This document shows, in pieces, positions 1 to 7,358 of a stretch of DNA of 64,000 nucleotides. The notes beneath the pieces were generated by a model. The model did not search any database and was not told the origin of the DNA. It worked only from the letters and a program-made list of their open reading frames with translations. The stretch is from Clostridiaceae bacterium (GTDB taxonomy: Bacteria > Bacillota > Clostridia > Lachnospirales > Lachnospiraceae): assembly GCA_009911305.1 (NCBI GenBank), contig QXXC01000022.1, positions 1-64,000 of the forward strand, read 5' to 3'. The first letter of the stretch is position 1. Each line of letters starts with the position of its first letter. Made by a program: the position numbers and the translations under genes.

Positions 1-78
1 CATTATGCCTCCATTTGACTTTTTATAATGATATTATAACATACTTTATAAACTATGCGTTATTAATTATTCGATGTA

Positions 79-244
79 CTAGAGCGTGTTTGAAAATTCA
101 TTCCCGCCATCTGCACGCCCCACTTTGCGTGATATTTGCGCCAAATTCAGGTTACATAGCCCGCTATGCGCCCTTCATTTGGCACAAATCTCCCACAAAT
201 TGTGACGCACATCTGGCAGAAAGCAATTTTCAAACACGCTCTAG
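79..244. mobile_element. MITE-like imperfect palindrome, IS630-type target
   Basis: Both ends carry GAGCGTGTTTGAAAATT in inverted orientation, and the two halves stay similar into the centre, giving one long imperfect palindrome of about 162 bp with no coding capacity. Each end is flanked by TA inside a CTAG context. IS630 is known to insert at CTAG and duplicate the TA, so this fits a non-autonomous IS630-like MITE. It sits at the truncated 3' end of an HTH gene fragment on the minus strand and supplies its stop codon. Confidence 0.75.
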
Positions 245-398
245 CACAATTTTTCCAGTGTCATCAGATTCGGCATGTTTTTGCGGTTGATCATGGTGTT
301 AAGGGTGGAATATGCAATTCCAGACGCTTTAGAAAGCTGATAATAAGACCAGTTTCGCTCTGTGCAGAGATCTTCATGTATTATCCTGTATAGCGAAA
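241..398 (-). pseudogene. XRE-type HTH gene fragment cut by the MITE
   Basis: The minus strand reads in one frame from about 398 to 241 and encodes a recognisable XRE-type DNA-binding helix-turn-helix: ERNWSYYQLSKASGI, then YSTLNTMINRKNMPNL and MTLEKLC. Such proteins are small repressors of about 70-120 residues. Here the reading frame stops at TAG exactly where the MITE begins, so everything after the HTH is lost. No credible start codon or ribosome binding site is visible upstream. This is a remnant, not a working gene. Confidence 0.65.
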
Positions 399-520
399 AG
401 GCAGGACTTGAAAACCCGGACTATCTTCACATCAGGCGGAATATGGCTGAAGAAAAATGGAAGGAACACCGCGCCAGGCTGGCTGAGCTGAAAAAAACAG
501 CGGGAATGATGTTGTTGTAA
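389..520 (+). pseudogene. C-terminal gene scrap, unrecognised
   Basis: An open frame of about 43 codons ends at TAA and encodes a charged, helix-like tail (HIRRNMAEEKWKEHRARLAE) with no start codon or ribosome binding site. Its 5' end overlaps the upstream edge of the HTH fragment on the other strand, as expected at a deletion junction. I do not recognise the family. It is reported because the amino-acid composition looks like real coding sequence. Confidence 0.3.
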
Positions 521-549
521 AAACCTGACAAAAAAACTTAAGCAAAATG

Positions 550-580
550 TTAAACTTACGCGGGAGGTATCTGTTATAAT
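550..580 (+). promoter_or_regulatory. Candidate promoter of the secreted repeat protein
   Basis: A perfect TATAAT (575-580) lies about 170 nt before the start codon. The best -35 candidate, TTAAAC (550-555), is 19 nt upstream, which is longer than ideal. The -10 is convincing; the -35 is weak. Confidence 0.4.
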
Positions 581-587
581 AATAAAA

Positions 588-720
588 TAATATACATTAT
601 TGGATAAAATCGGGCGAGTTTACTGTGAACATTCGCTTTGCCGGCAAAAGCGCCTGATTAGCCGGGGCGGTAAACATTCCGACTGGCAGGAACCATCCGC
701 AGGAGCGGAATATGTATATT
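588..720 (+). ncRNA. Structured 5' leader, candidate regulatory RNA
   Basis: Between the -10 element and the ribosome binding site the sequence folds as nested helices. AATATACAT near 590 pairs with ATGTATATT near 711. GTTTAC (about 618) pairs with GTAAAC (about 669). CCGGC pairs with GCCGG inside that. ATTCCG and CGGAAT close a further hairpin around 675-708. The outer helix ends just before the AGGAGG region, so folding could gate translation. It lacks the conserved c-di-GMP-I motifs, and I cannot assign a known class. Confidence 0.45.
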
Positions 721-746
721 AAAACAAATAAGGAGAAGGAGGAGGA

Positions 747-1931
747 ATGATGAGGCATAGCATAAAGCGGCACACCCTGGCGGCGGTACTTTCTGCGGCA
801 GCGGCGCTTTCCATGTGCATGCCGGCCTATGCGGCCAGCAAGGATACGATCCCGAGCGTAAAGCTGGAGGTTGACTGCGGGGAAGAGCCGGAGGCAGGAG
901 ACAGCGTCGGTTCTGTGGAGGTAAAGATACCGGCTTCCGCTAAATATGAGATATCAGAAGAGGCGGAATACTATGATACCAACGATGACGAATGGGAGCG
1001 CGGCGAGGTTCCTGTGATCCGCGTGGAGCTGCGGGTAAAGGATTTTGAAAAGGATCGGTTTACCTCATCCACCAAGGTGACGGTTTCGCGTTTCCACAGC
1101 TCTGTTAAGTCCAAGAAGGTGCTGGACAACGGTGAGACGCTCCGTGTGGATATCAAGCTGCGCGCCGTGGGCGGGGAGCTTGAGGAGGTGGATGATTACT
1201 GGTGGGACGGCCGGTACGCTGCCTGGAGCGATATTGACGATGCAGATAAGTATGAGGTCAAGCTGTACCGCGGGAGCAATAATGTGGCGACTGTGACGAC
1301 CACATCAAACCGCTACAATTTTTATCCCTACATGACCCGTTCCGGCAATTATACCTTTAAGGTGCGCGGAATCAGCAATTCGGACGGGGAAAAGGGAACC
1401 TGGAGCGGCGAGTCGGATGAGTATTATATCAGCGAAGGCGACGTTTATAGAGGGACGCCGCCGTCTGACAGTTCGTCCTCAGGTTCCGGAAGCCCGTCAG
1501 GCTCGGGCAGCCCGTCCTCAAATTCCGGCAGCCCCGCTTCCGGCTGGGCGCAGGATCAGAATGGCTGGACCTACCGCTTTGGAGACGGCAATCTGGCGCG
1601 CAATACGTGGATTTTTGTGGATAATAACTGGTTCTACTTAGGCGGCAACGCCTATATGCTGACAGACTGGATTTTCGTGGACAATAACTGGTTCTACTTA
1701 AATCCCGTTTCAGACGGCACAAAGGGCGCGATGAAGACAGGATGGCTGAACCTTGGCGGGACATATTACTACTTAAATCCCATCTCGGACGGCACAAGGG
1801 GCGCAAGGATGACCAGTTATCAGAATATCGACGGAAAATGGTATTTCTTTGATCTGAGCACAGGCGCTCTGTGGATGAACCGTGCGACTCCCAATGGGAA
1901 ATGGGCCGATGCAAACGGTGTGATTAATTAA
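747..1931 (+). CDS. Secreted protein with cell-wall-binding repeats
   Basis: This 394-residue protein begins with a signal peptide (basic MMRHSIKRH, hydrophobic stretch, AYA cleavage site near residue 29), so it is exported. Residues about 35-235 form a beta-rich region that includes a fibronectin-like stretch. A Ser/Gly/Pro linker (about 238-262) follows, then C-terminal repeats with W-aromatic-Y motifs (WIFVDNNWFYLGG and GWLNLGGTYYYLNP). These resemble choline/cell-wall-binding repeats that attach proteins non-covalently to the envelope. No catalytic domain is visible, so the role may be adhesive or structural. The start follows a strong GGAGAAGGAGGAGG. A candidate folded leader lies upstream and a terminator follows. 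Confidence 0.8.
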   Translation: MMRHSIKRHTLAAVLSAAAALSMCMPAYAASKDTIPSVKLEVDCGEEPEAGDSVGSVEVKIPASAKYEISEEAEYYDTNDDEWERGEVPVIRVELRVKDFEKDRFTSSTKVTVSRFHSSVKSKKVLDNGETLRVDIKLRAVGGELEEVDDYWWDGRYAAWSDIDDADKYEVKLYRGSNNVATVTTTSNRYNFYPYMTRSGNYTFKVRGISNSDGEKGTWSGESDEYYISEGDVYRGTPPSDSSSSGSGSPSGSGSPSSNSGSPASGWAQDQNGWTYRFGDGNLARNTWIFVDNNWFYLGGNAYMLTDWIFVDNNWFYLNPVSDGTKGAMKTGWLNLGGTYYYLNPISDGTRGARMTSYQNIDGKWYFFDLSTGALWMNRATPNGKWADANGVIN

Positions 1932-1942
1932 AAATAAGGGAT

Positions 1943-1981
1943 GGGGCTGCCGCGCGGGGGGATTCGCGCGGGGGCCCTTTC
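1943..1981 (+). terminator. Rho-independent terminator
   Basis: A GC-rich stem (GGGGCtgCCGCGCG with CGCGCGGGGGCCC) is followed by TTT and a further T-rich run, directly after the repeat-protein gene. Confidence 0.7.
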
Positions 1982-1991
1982 TGTTTTCGGC

Positions 1992-2105
1992 AAATATTGC
2001 TTAAACAGCAGAGAGAACTTCGAGGAGAACAAGAATTTTTTACGGAAGCGGGCCGAGGAAGAAAGGAATCCGGTGATTCGGAAGCTGTTGGAGCGTGGCC
2101 AGTGA
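1992..2105 (+). pseudogene. Short 3' gene fragment, unrecognised
   Basis: A 37-codon open frame ends at TGA. It encodes a charged helical tail (NFEENKNFLRKRAEEERNPV, then IRKLLERGQ) and has no start codon or ribosome binding site. The composition is protein-like, so it is probably the end of a deleted gene. Family not recognised. Confidence 0.3.
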
Positions 2106-2166
2106 GAAGTTTGAGGACTTTGATGGGGAGCGGGATCATTCCGGACGATTAAGGAAAAATAGTGGG

Positions 2167-2195
2167 TTACTACCCTGGCAAAAGTGTGGTATACT
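2167..2195 (+). promoter_or_regulatory. Promoter of the Fic gene
   Basis: TTACTA (2167-2172), a 17 nt spacer and TATACT (2190-2195) lie 32 nt before the Fic start codon. Confidence 0.6.
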
Positions 2196-2226
2196 CCGGG
2201 AGAGGGGACAGAAGGGAGGACAGCCC

Positions 2227-2979
2227 ATGAATTATCAGGAATTATTGCGGAAACGGGATGCTTATCAGGAAGGAAAGCATCTCATACCAGAGTTGACCAT
2301 TGCCAGCTATGAGCGGGCGTTTGAGATAGAATATACCCATCATTCCACGGCCATAGAGGGGAATACCCTGACGTTGATGGAGACAAAGCTGGTGCTGGAG
2401 GACGGGATCAGTGTGGGCGGCAAAAACCTGCGGGAGATCTACGAACAGGTGAACCACCAGAAAGCATTCCGGTATGTGAAGAACCGTATCGAGGAAGGGT
2501 GCGCCCTCGATGAAAAGGCCGTCAAGGATATCCATGCCATACTGATGGAAAATATCCTGGTAGGCGGAGTCTACCGGAATGTGGATGTATACATTTCCGG
2601 TGCGCAGCATACGCCGCCTTCTCCCAGCGATATGTACCGCCAGGTGAAAGATTTTTATGCGGATCTGTCCTGGAAGGGACAGCAACTGAACCTGATCGAG
2701 CTGGCGGCATGGACCCATGCGGAGTTTGTAAAGATCCATCCGTTTCCGGATGGTAACGGCAGAACCTCCAGGCTCATCATGAACTATCAGCTGATGGCAA
2801 ATGGCTTCGCGCCCATATCCATCGCAAAGGAGAACCGTCTGGACTACTTTAATGCGTTGGAAGCCTATGCGGTGGAGGGAAATATCGCACCATTTGCAGA
2901 GATGATCGCAGAGCTGGAGGAAGTACAGCTTGACCAGTATCTTGCCATGATCGGGCACGCTCCAGTCCATCGTTCATAA
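2227..2979 (+). CDS. Fic family protein, class II with N-terminal inhibitory helix
   Basis: Fic proteins transfer AMP or related groups from a nucleotide to hydroxyl side chains of target proteins. The 250-residue product has the complete catalytic motif HPFPDGNGR at residues 171-179. It also has an N-terminal S-x-x-x-E-G motif (S40 to G45, in HHSTAIEGN), the self-inhibiting helix of class II Fic enzymes, so no separate antitoxin is needed. The ATG at 2227 is preferred over the longer open frame because GGGAGG precedes it and a 17-spaced promoter ends at 2195. It is a single-gene unit in an accessory region. The target protein cannot be told from sequence. Confidence 0.88.
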   Translation: MNYQELLRKRDAYQEGKHLIPELTIASYERAFEIEYTHHSTAIEGNTLTLMETKLVLEDGISVGGKNLREIYEQVNHQKAFRYVKNRIEEGCALDEKAVKDIHAILMENILVGGVYRNVDVYISGAQHTPPSPSDMYRQVKDFYADLSWKGQQLNLIELAAWTHAEFVKIHPFPDGNGRTSRLIMNYQLMANGFAPISIAKENRLDYFNALEAYAVEGNIAPFAEMIAELEEVQLDQYLAMIGHAPVHRS

Positions 2980-3098
2980 AATAACTCCCTTTTCGGAATT
3001 GTGTACCCAGATAATATGAGCCTATAAATATACATTACGGGTGGCAGGCAAATATTTTATATTCAAAATATTAAATCAGGTTTTGGGGAGGTGTGACC

Positions 3099-3650
3099 AT
3101 GATTTTACAAAATGAAATATGTCACATTGAAATCAATATTGACGAAACATATACTGTTGACTCGGTAGATAATCGCCATTACGATGTAACATTGAATCCA
3201 GAAAATTATCGGCACAACGATTTGTCAAAAACACTGTCAATTCATATTGGCTTATATGCAAGAGAATTTCAAGTAGCGCTGATCGGACCGTATCATTCAT
3301 ATGATTTGGATTGTGCCGTTCTGCAAGATGACATTCTTACAGTTCTACAAGACAACATGATAACGCAGATAAAGATTACCGATGCCTATATAATTCGCCA
3401 TGTTGTGCTGGACTGTTTGGGTTGTAACTTTGCAATTTATAAAGTTGAAAAGGGATATATTGTTTATGGAGAAATTGAAATAACGATGTTGGACTTGGAT
3501 TTTAAGAAACAATGGTCATTTTCTGGAAAAGATATATTTGTTTCTATTTCAAACAGAGAACCATTTACAATACGTGAAAACTTGATTTGCTTGTACGATT
3601 TTGAGAATAACTACTATGAAATAGATTTTGATGGAAAGCAAATCATATAG
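3099..3650 (+). CDS. Hypothetical AT-rich orphan protein
   Basis: This 183-residue protein is not recognised. It has no signal peptide, no membrane segment and no obvious catalytic motif. It is rich in Asp, Ile and aromatic residues with alternating beta-like patterns, and the end contains YDFENNYYEIDFDG. ATG 3099 is chosen over GTG 3093 because GGGGAGG ends 7 nt before it. The gene is much more AT-rich than the surrounding core genes, which points to recent transfer. It could be an immunity-type protein, but nothing in the sequence shows this. Confidence 0.6.
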   Translation: MILQNEICHIEINIDETYTVDSVDNRHYDVTLNPENYRHNDLSKTLSIHIGLYAREFQVALIGPYHSYDLDCAVLQDDILTVLQDNMITQIKITDAYIIRHVVLDCLGCNFAIYKVEKGYIVYGEIEITMLDLDFKKQWSFSGKDIFVSISNREPFTIRENLICLYDFENNYYEIDFDGKQII

Positions 3651-3815
3651 CTTCCGTGAGTTGTTAAGCGGATGCAAAAACAGTAATTATATGCACGAAT
3701 ATGTACTATATTTCAAGCTTTGTGCAGTAGGAACACTTTTCCGAAAAGGGAGTAAAATAATTCATAACAGCTCCCTGCCCGGGGATGGGATTCATTATCC
3801 TAAAAAACGCAAAAA

Positions 3816-3848
3816 AAAATGCTGACGGATGATGGTCAGCATTTTATC
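3816..3848. terminator. Bidirectional terminator
   Basis: A perfect 11 bp stem (AAAATGCTGAC and GTCAGCATTTT) has an 8 nt loop and T-runs on either strand. It lies between the orphan gene and the convergent minus-strand gene. Confidence 0.75.
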
Positions 3849-3918
3849 ATAGTATCAGCTTCGCATGGTCTGCTGTCAGCACACAAACCTGCGTTTGTCA
3901 GAGCATCATGGATGCGCT

Positions 3919-3942
3919 AGAGCGTGTCTGAAACACGCTCTA
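3919..3942. repeat. Mini-palindrome with MITE termini
   Basis: A 21 bp near-palindrome (GAGCGTGT, then CTGAA, then ACACGCTC) is flanked on both sides by TA. The outer sequence is the same as the tips of the MITE at 79-244, but the interior is missing. It overlaps the TAG stop of the minus-strand gene that follows, so it may act as stop-plus-hairpin. Confidence 0.6.
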
Positions 3943-4428
3943 ATGATAGCAGAAGACAATGATCCGATCCGGCTGGATCTGCGCCGGGATGCTTCTTGTA
4001 GCGGCCATGTACTCCACAAGCACGGTATTGCCGGCCAGCGCGCCGTAAAAGGTCTGGCCATTGGGCAGGATCATGTTGAGCGGGGAGGAATTGCTGATCT
4101 GGAAGCGGCCGTCCGTGCTGACGAAATTGTTGTAAAATTCCCCGAGATAATAGTTGTAGTAAGAGGAGTTGGCCACGGCCACGGCTTTGTACTGCGGCGG
4201 GTAAATAAGGGGCACGGGCGCATTGGCGTCATAGAAGATCGTCACGCGGTCGCCGGGATTGACGGGATAATTATCTACCACATAGGTTTCCCCGTTCATG
4301 GTAAAATTGATTTCTCCCTGGCTGAACGAGCGGAGCGTCAGATTGAGGGTGCAGCCGTAATCCGCCTGTGTGGGGATAACCGGCTCGATGCGGGCGACAA
4401 CGCCCGAGACAGATATGTAAGCGTTCAT
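3940..4428 (-). CDS. Hypothetical protein, likely beta-rich
   Basis: The 162-residue product has no signal peptide or membrane helix and is strongly beta-patterned (GETYVVDNYPVNPGDRVTIF, QTFYGALAGNTVLVEYMA), with many Tyr, Asn and Val. No known family is recognised. The GC-rich codon use is like the core genome. The start follows GGAGG on the minus strand. The stop codon TAG overlaps the mini-palindrome, so the original C-terminus may have been altered by that repeat. It is convergent with the AT-rich orphan across a bidirectional terminator. Confidence 0.65.
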   Translation of the reverse strand: MNAYISVSGVVARIEPVIPTQADYGCTLNLTLRSFSQGEINFTMNGETYVVDNYPVNPGDRVTIFYDANAPVPLIYPPQYKAVAVANSSYYNYYLGEFYNNFVSTDGRFQISNSSPLNMILPNGQTFYGALAGNTVLVEYMAATRSIPAQIQPDRIIVFCYH

Positions 4429-4580
4429 GGAATACCTCCGGAAAAATACTTATACAGTATCATATTACAGAGGGCGGGGGAACATGCGAAGAAATGCAGC
4501 GGGAACGGGAGGCGCCGCGGGGGAAGGCTGTGTTGCGTTTCCATCCCTGTGAGACGGTTCATCGTGACAGAAAGTTATTA

Positions 4581-4636
4581 TAAAACGGTTATGCTCTATA
4601 TCAAAATGTGCATAACCGTTTTATTTTTATGGTGTT
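4581..4636 (+). terminator. Terminator-like hairpin in the symporter leader
   Basis: A 14 bp stem (TAAAACGGTTATGC and GCATAACCGTTTTA) with a T-rich tail stands between the divergent genes and 70-100 nt before the symporter start. No gene on the plus strand ends here, so it is either an attenuator of the symporter transcript or an operator palindrome. Confidence 0.5.
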
Positions 4637-4708
4637 TTTTGTAAAATATGTACAAACCTCATGAGGGAAATAAAAACAAGTGTTTTGAATTAGAAAAGGG
4701 GGTCTTAT

Positions 4709-6016
4709 ATGGCAGAACAGGTACCTGGCGCGGGGAAGGGGAAAGAGAAAAAGGAGACGCCGCTGTATGTCAAAATTTTTATCGCGCTGTTTGCGGGAAT
4801 TGTATTCGGGTATATCCTGAATTTCCTCGGGGGCGTGGAGAATGCGGTGATAGGCGGCTATATCCTCCCGTTTTTCCAGTTTGTGGGAGATTTGTTTATC
4901 AAACTGATTAAAATGATTGTGGTTCCGCTGGTGTTTTTCTGCATTATCGATGCGGCGCTTTCGCTGGGCGATATTAAGAAGCTTCGGAGCATTGGCGTGA
5001 AGACGATTGTGTGGTTTCTGGCGACCGGCGCTGTTTCGGCTACGATCGGCCTGATTCTGGCCAATCTGATTCAGCCGGGCAGGGGACTGGTCCTTGGGAC
5101 CGTGGAGAGCGTGGCTGAGGTAAAGGAGCTTCCGGGAATTTACCAGACGCTTCTGGATCTGATTCCGGCCAATCCCTTTGCATCCTTAACAAGCGGGGAA
5201 ATGATGCAGATCATTGTATTCTCCCTGTTCATGGGATTTGCGATTATCAGCATCGGAAAAGAGGCAAAGCCTCTGGCTGACTTAATTTCATTATGCTCCC
5301 AGACCATGTTTAAAATCATTGACATGATTCTGGGGATCATCCCTTACGGCGTGTTCAGCCTTATGACCGTGGCGCTGGCAAAGTACGGCATCGCTATTTT
5401 CGGCCCGGTTCTTAAGTTTATCGCCACGGATTATCTGGCCGGGATCATCATGTGCACAGCCGGCTACGGGATCCTTCTGACCGTCTTTGGCAAGGTCAAT
5501 CCCATCCGTTTCTGGAAAAAGGCGTTTGAGCCGTGGATGATTGCATTCAGCACCTGCACGTCCTCTGCGGCGCTGCCGGTATCCATGGATATCGCGCCGC
5601 GGAAAATGGGGGTTCCGAAGGACATTGCAAGCTTTGTCCTGCCTCTTGGGTGTACGGCGCAGATGAACGGGACGTGCGCATATTTTGGAATCGTTGTATT
5701 GTTTGCCGCGCAGCTCTACGGCGTGGAGCTGAGCCTGCAGCAACAGGTTATGATGGTGATACAGGCCACCTTTTTAAGCGTGGGATGCGCGGCCACCCCG
5801 CAGATCGGCCTTGTGATCAGCCTGACTCTGATGACGCAGATGGGACTTCCTCTGGACGCCTACGCGCTGGTAGCCGGGATCTACCGGATTGTGGATCAGA
5901 TTCATACATCCACCAACTCCGTCGGCGATCTGGTGGCCGCGGTGTGCATCTCCGAGATGCAGGGCGAGCTGAACCATGCGGTATTTAATGAGGAAGGGGT
6001 AAAGGCATCGGCTTAG
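4709..6016 (+). CDS. Dicarboxylate/amino acid:cation symporter (DAACS family)
   Basis: This 435-residue inner-membrane transporter is of the GltP/DctA type and takes up dicarboxylates or acidic amino acids with H+ or Na+. Visible hallmarks are the serine-rich re-entrant hairpin CTSSAALPVS, the NMDGT-equivalent QMNGT, and the C-terminal IVDQIHTSTNSVGD segment that carries the substrate-binding Asp and Asn. About eight membrane spans are evident. The start follows AAAAGGGGG. It is followed by a NicX/M29-like hydrolase, with a LysR regulator after that, suggesting an uptake-and-use unit. The exact substrate is not determinable. Confidence 0.88.
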   Translation: MAEQVPGAGKGKEKKETPLYVKIFIALFAGIVFGYILNFLGGVENAVIGGYILPFFQFVGDLFIKLIKMIVVPLVFFCIIDAALSLGDIKKLRSIGVKTIVWFLATGAVSATIGLILANLIQPGRGLVLGTVESVAEVKELPGIYQTLLDLIPANPFASLTSGEMMQIIVFSLFMGFAIISIGKEAKPLADLISLCSQTMFKIIDMILGIIPYGVFSLMTVALAKYGIAIFGPVLKFIATDYLAGIIMCTAGYGILLTVFGKVNPIRFWKKAFEPWMIAFSTCTSSAALPVSMDIAPRKMGVPKDIASFVLPLGCTAQMNGTCAYFGIVVLFAAQLYGVELSLQQQVMMVIQATFLSVGCAATPQIGLVISLTLMTQMGLPLDAYALVAGIYRIVDQIHTSTNSVGDLVAAVCISEMQGELNHAVFNEEGVKASA

Positions 6017-6017
6017 G

Positions 6018-6040
6018 CGGGCCGTGATGGAGACGGCCCG
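6018..6040 (+). other. Intercistronic hairpin
   Basis: CGGGCCGT and ACGGCCCG form a stem without a T-run between the symporter and hydrolase genes. It may tune the relative expression or stability of the two messages. Confidence 0.4.
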
Positions 6041-6095
6041 GGCAGGGGACAGAGAAACCATTCACATATCATATAAAAGAAAAGGAGATTAAACC

Positions 6096-7112
6096 ATGGA
6101 AGACAACAGAGTAATCGAATGTATGGAGCGCGCGGATTATATTTTATCAAACCTGATGGCAGTAAAGCCGGGCGAGGAAGTGCTGATTGTGACGGATCCG
6201 CAGACGGATACGCGCATGGCCAATGCGATGGCGGCAGCGGCGCTCAAGTGCGGCGCGGAGTACGGGATTTATATGATGCCCATCCGCGGAAAAGACAAGG
6301 CGACCATTTTCCCGAAATCACTGGAGCTCGGCATGGACGCGTGCGACGTGTTTGTGGGCATGACCACAGCATCCGGAGCGGCTATCTACAATAACCACTT
6401 AAAGGAGCTGATCAATCAGAAAAAGCTGCGCGAGGTTTCCATCTGCCTGAGAAATATCGACAATTTCACCCGCGGCGGCGCTCTGGCCGACTATGAGGCC
6501 GTGTATGCGGACGGAGAAAGGCTGCAGGCGATCTGGCGCGGCCATAAGAAGGCGCATATCACCACCCCGGCCGGAACGGATCTGTATATGGATATGAATC
6601 CCATGGAGCCGATCATTGAGTGCGGGATCGCCAGGAATCCGGGTGATGCGATGGCCTGGTCCGACGGAGAGGTTTCCCTGGGGCCGGTGATCGGCACAAC
6701 GCGCGGCAAGCTGGTTATCGACGGGCCGATCTGCTACTACGGCTGCCCGACGATCCCGGTTGAGATGAAAATCGAAGAGGGCCGGATCGTGGAGGTCATG
6801 GGCGGCGACGCCAAGATCTGCAAGGAGATCCGCCGCCAGATCGCGGAGATTAAGGATTCTGACAACATCGCAGAGATCGGTATCGGACTGAACCCGGCCT
6901 GCATGTTCAACGGTGATTTCGAGGAAGAGAAGAAGGCCCGCGGAACCTGCCATATCGCTATGGGCAACGGCTTCTACTACGGCCAGCCGGCGCGCTCTAC
7001 GGTACATATCGACATGGTGCAGTACAATCCGACGATTATCTTTGACGAGGGAACCGCGGAGGAGACGGTGATTGTCCAAAACGGCAGGATGGTCTGCCTG
7101 GGCGAGGAGTAA
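6096..7112 (+). CDS. M29 aminopeptidase / NicX-like metalloenzyme
   Basis: This 338-residue soluble protein resembles the family that joins leucyl aminopeptidase T (M29) and 2,5-dihydroxypyridine dioxygenase NicX. Members bind a metal with Glu, His and Asp residues. Candidate ligands are in GLNPACMFNGDFEEEKK and the C-terminal HIAMGNGFYYGQPARSTVHI and DMVQYNPTI segments. The start follows AAAGGAG. It lies after the symporter with a hairpin between, which suggests that it processes the imported substrate, for example an amide or a ring compound. The reaction is uncertain, and annotation as aminopeptidase may be wrong. Confidence 0.7.
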   Translation: MEDNRVIECMERADYILSNLMAVKPGEEVLIVTDPQTDTRMANAMAAAALKCGAEYGIYMMPIRGKDKATIFPKSLELGMDACDVFVGMTTASGAAIYNNHLKELINQKKLREVSICLRNIDNFTRGGALADYEAVYADGERLQAIWRGHKKAHITTPAGTDLYMDMNPMEPIIECGIARNPGDAMAWSDGEVSLGPVIGTTRGKLVIDGPICYYGCPTIPVEMKIEEGRIVEVMGGDAKICKEIRRQIAEIKDSDNIAEIGIGLNPACMFNGDFEEEKKARGTCHIAMGNGFYYGQPARSTVHIDMVQYNPTIIFDEGTAEETVIVQNGRMVCLGEE

Positions 7113-7180
7113 TTCGTCCGCAGATCCCACAGGGTAAGCTGCGGTGAAAGGCCGAACAACAGATAACGTATGGAAACAGG

Positions 7181-7211
7181 ACCGCCCCGGCCAGCGCTGG
7201 GGCGGTTTTTG
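7181..7211 (+). terminator. Rho-independent terminator
   Basis: ACCGCCCC and GGGGCGGT form the stem, followed by TTTTT, at the end of the symporter-hydrolase unit. Confidence 0.85.
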
Positions 7212-7358
7212 GGGTTTGGAAATCCGTTTCGCACCCTGTATCTTTGTGAACAGTGGCTAAAATTCCGCATTTCCGCTATAATAATCGTTACATTATTAAT
7301 ACATTTCAAATGATACCCGAATACCACAGCTTTGAATCAGGAAGGTGGAGGAATCAAT

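Noticed and set aside
15-393. Open frames over the first 400 bases on the plus strand
   Set aside because: They run across the MITE palindrome and antisense to the HTH fragment and have no ribosome binding site.
588-720. c-di-GMP riboswitch in the leader of the repeat protein
   Set aside because: The fold is clear, but the conserved internal motifs of known c-di-GMP aptamers are not present.
2095-2226. N-terminal extension of the Fic protein
   Set aside because: A promoter and a ribosome binding site lie inside the extension, so translation begins at 2227.
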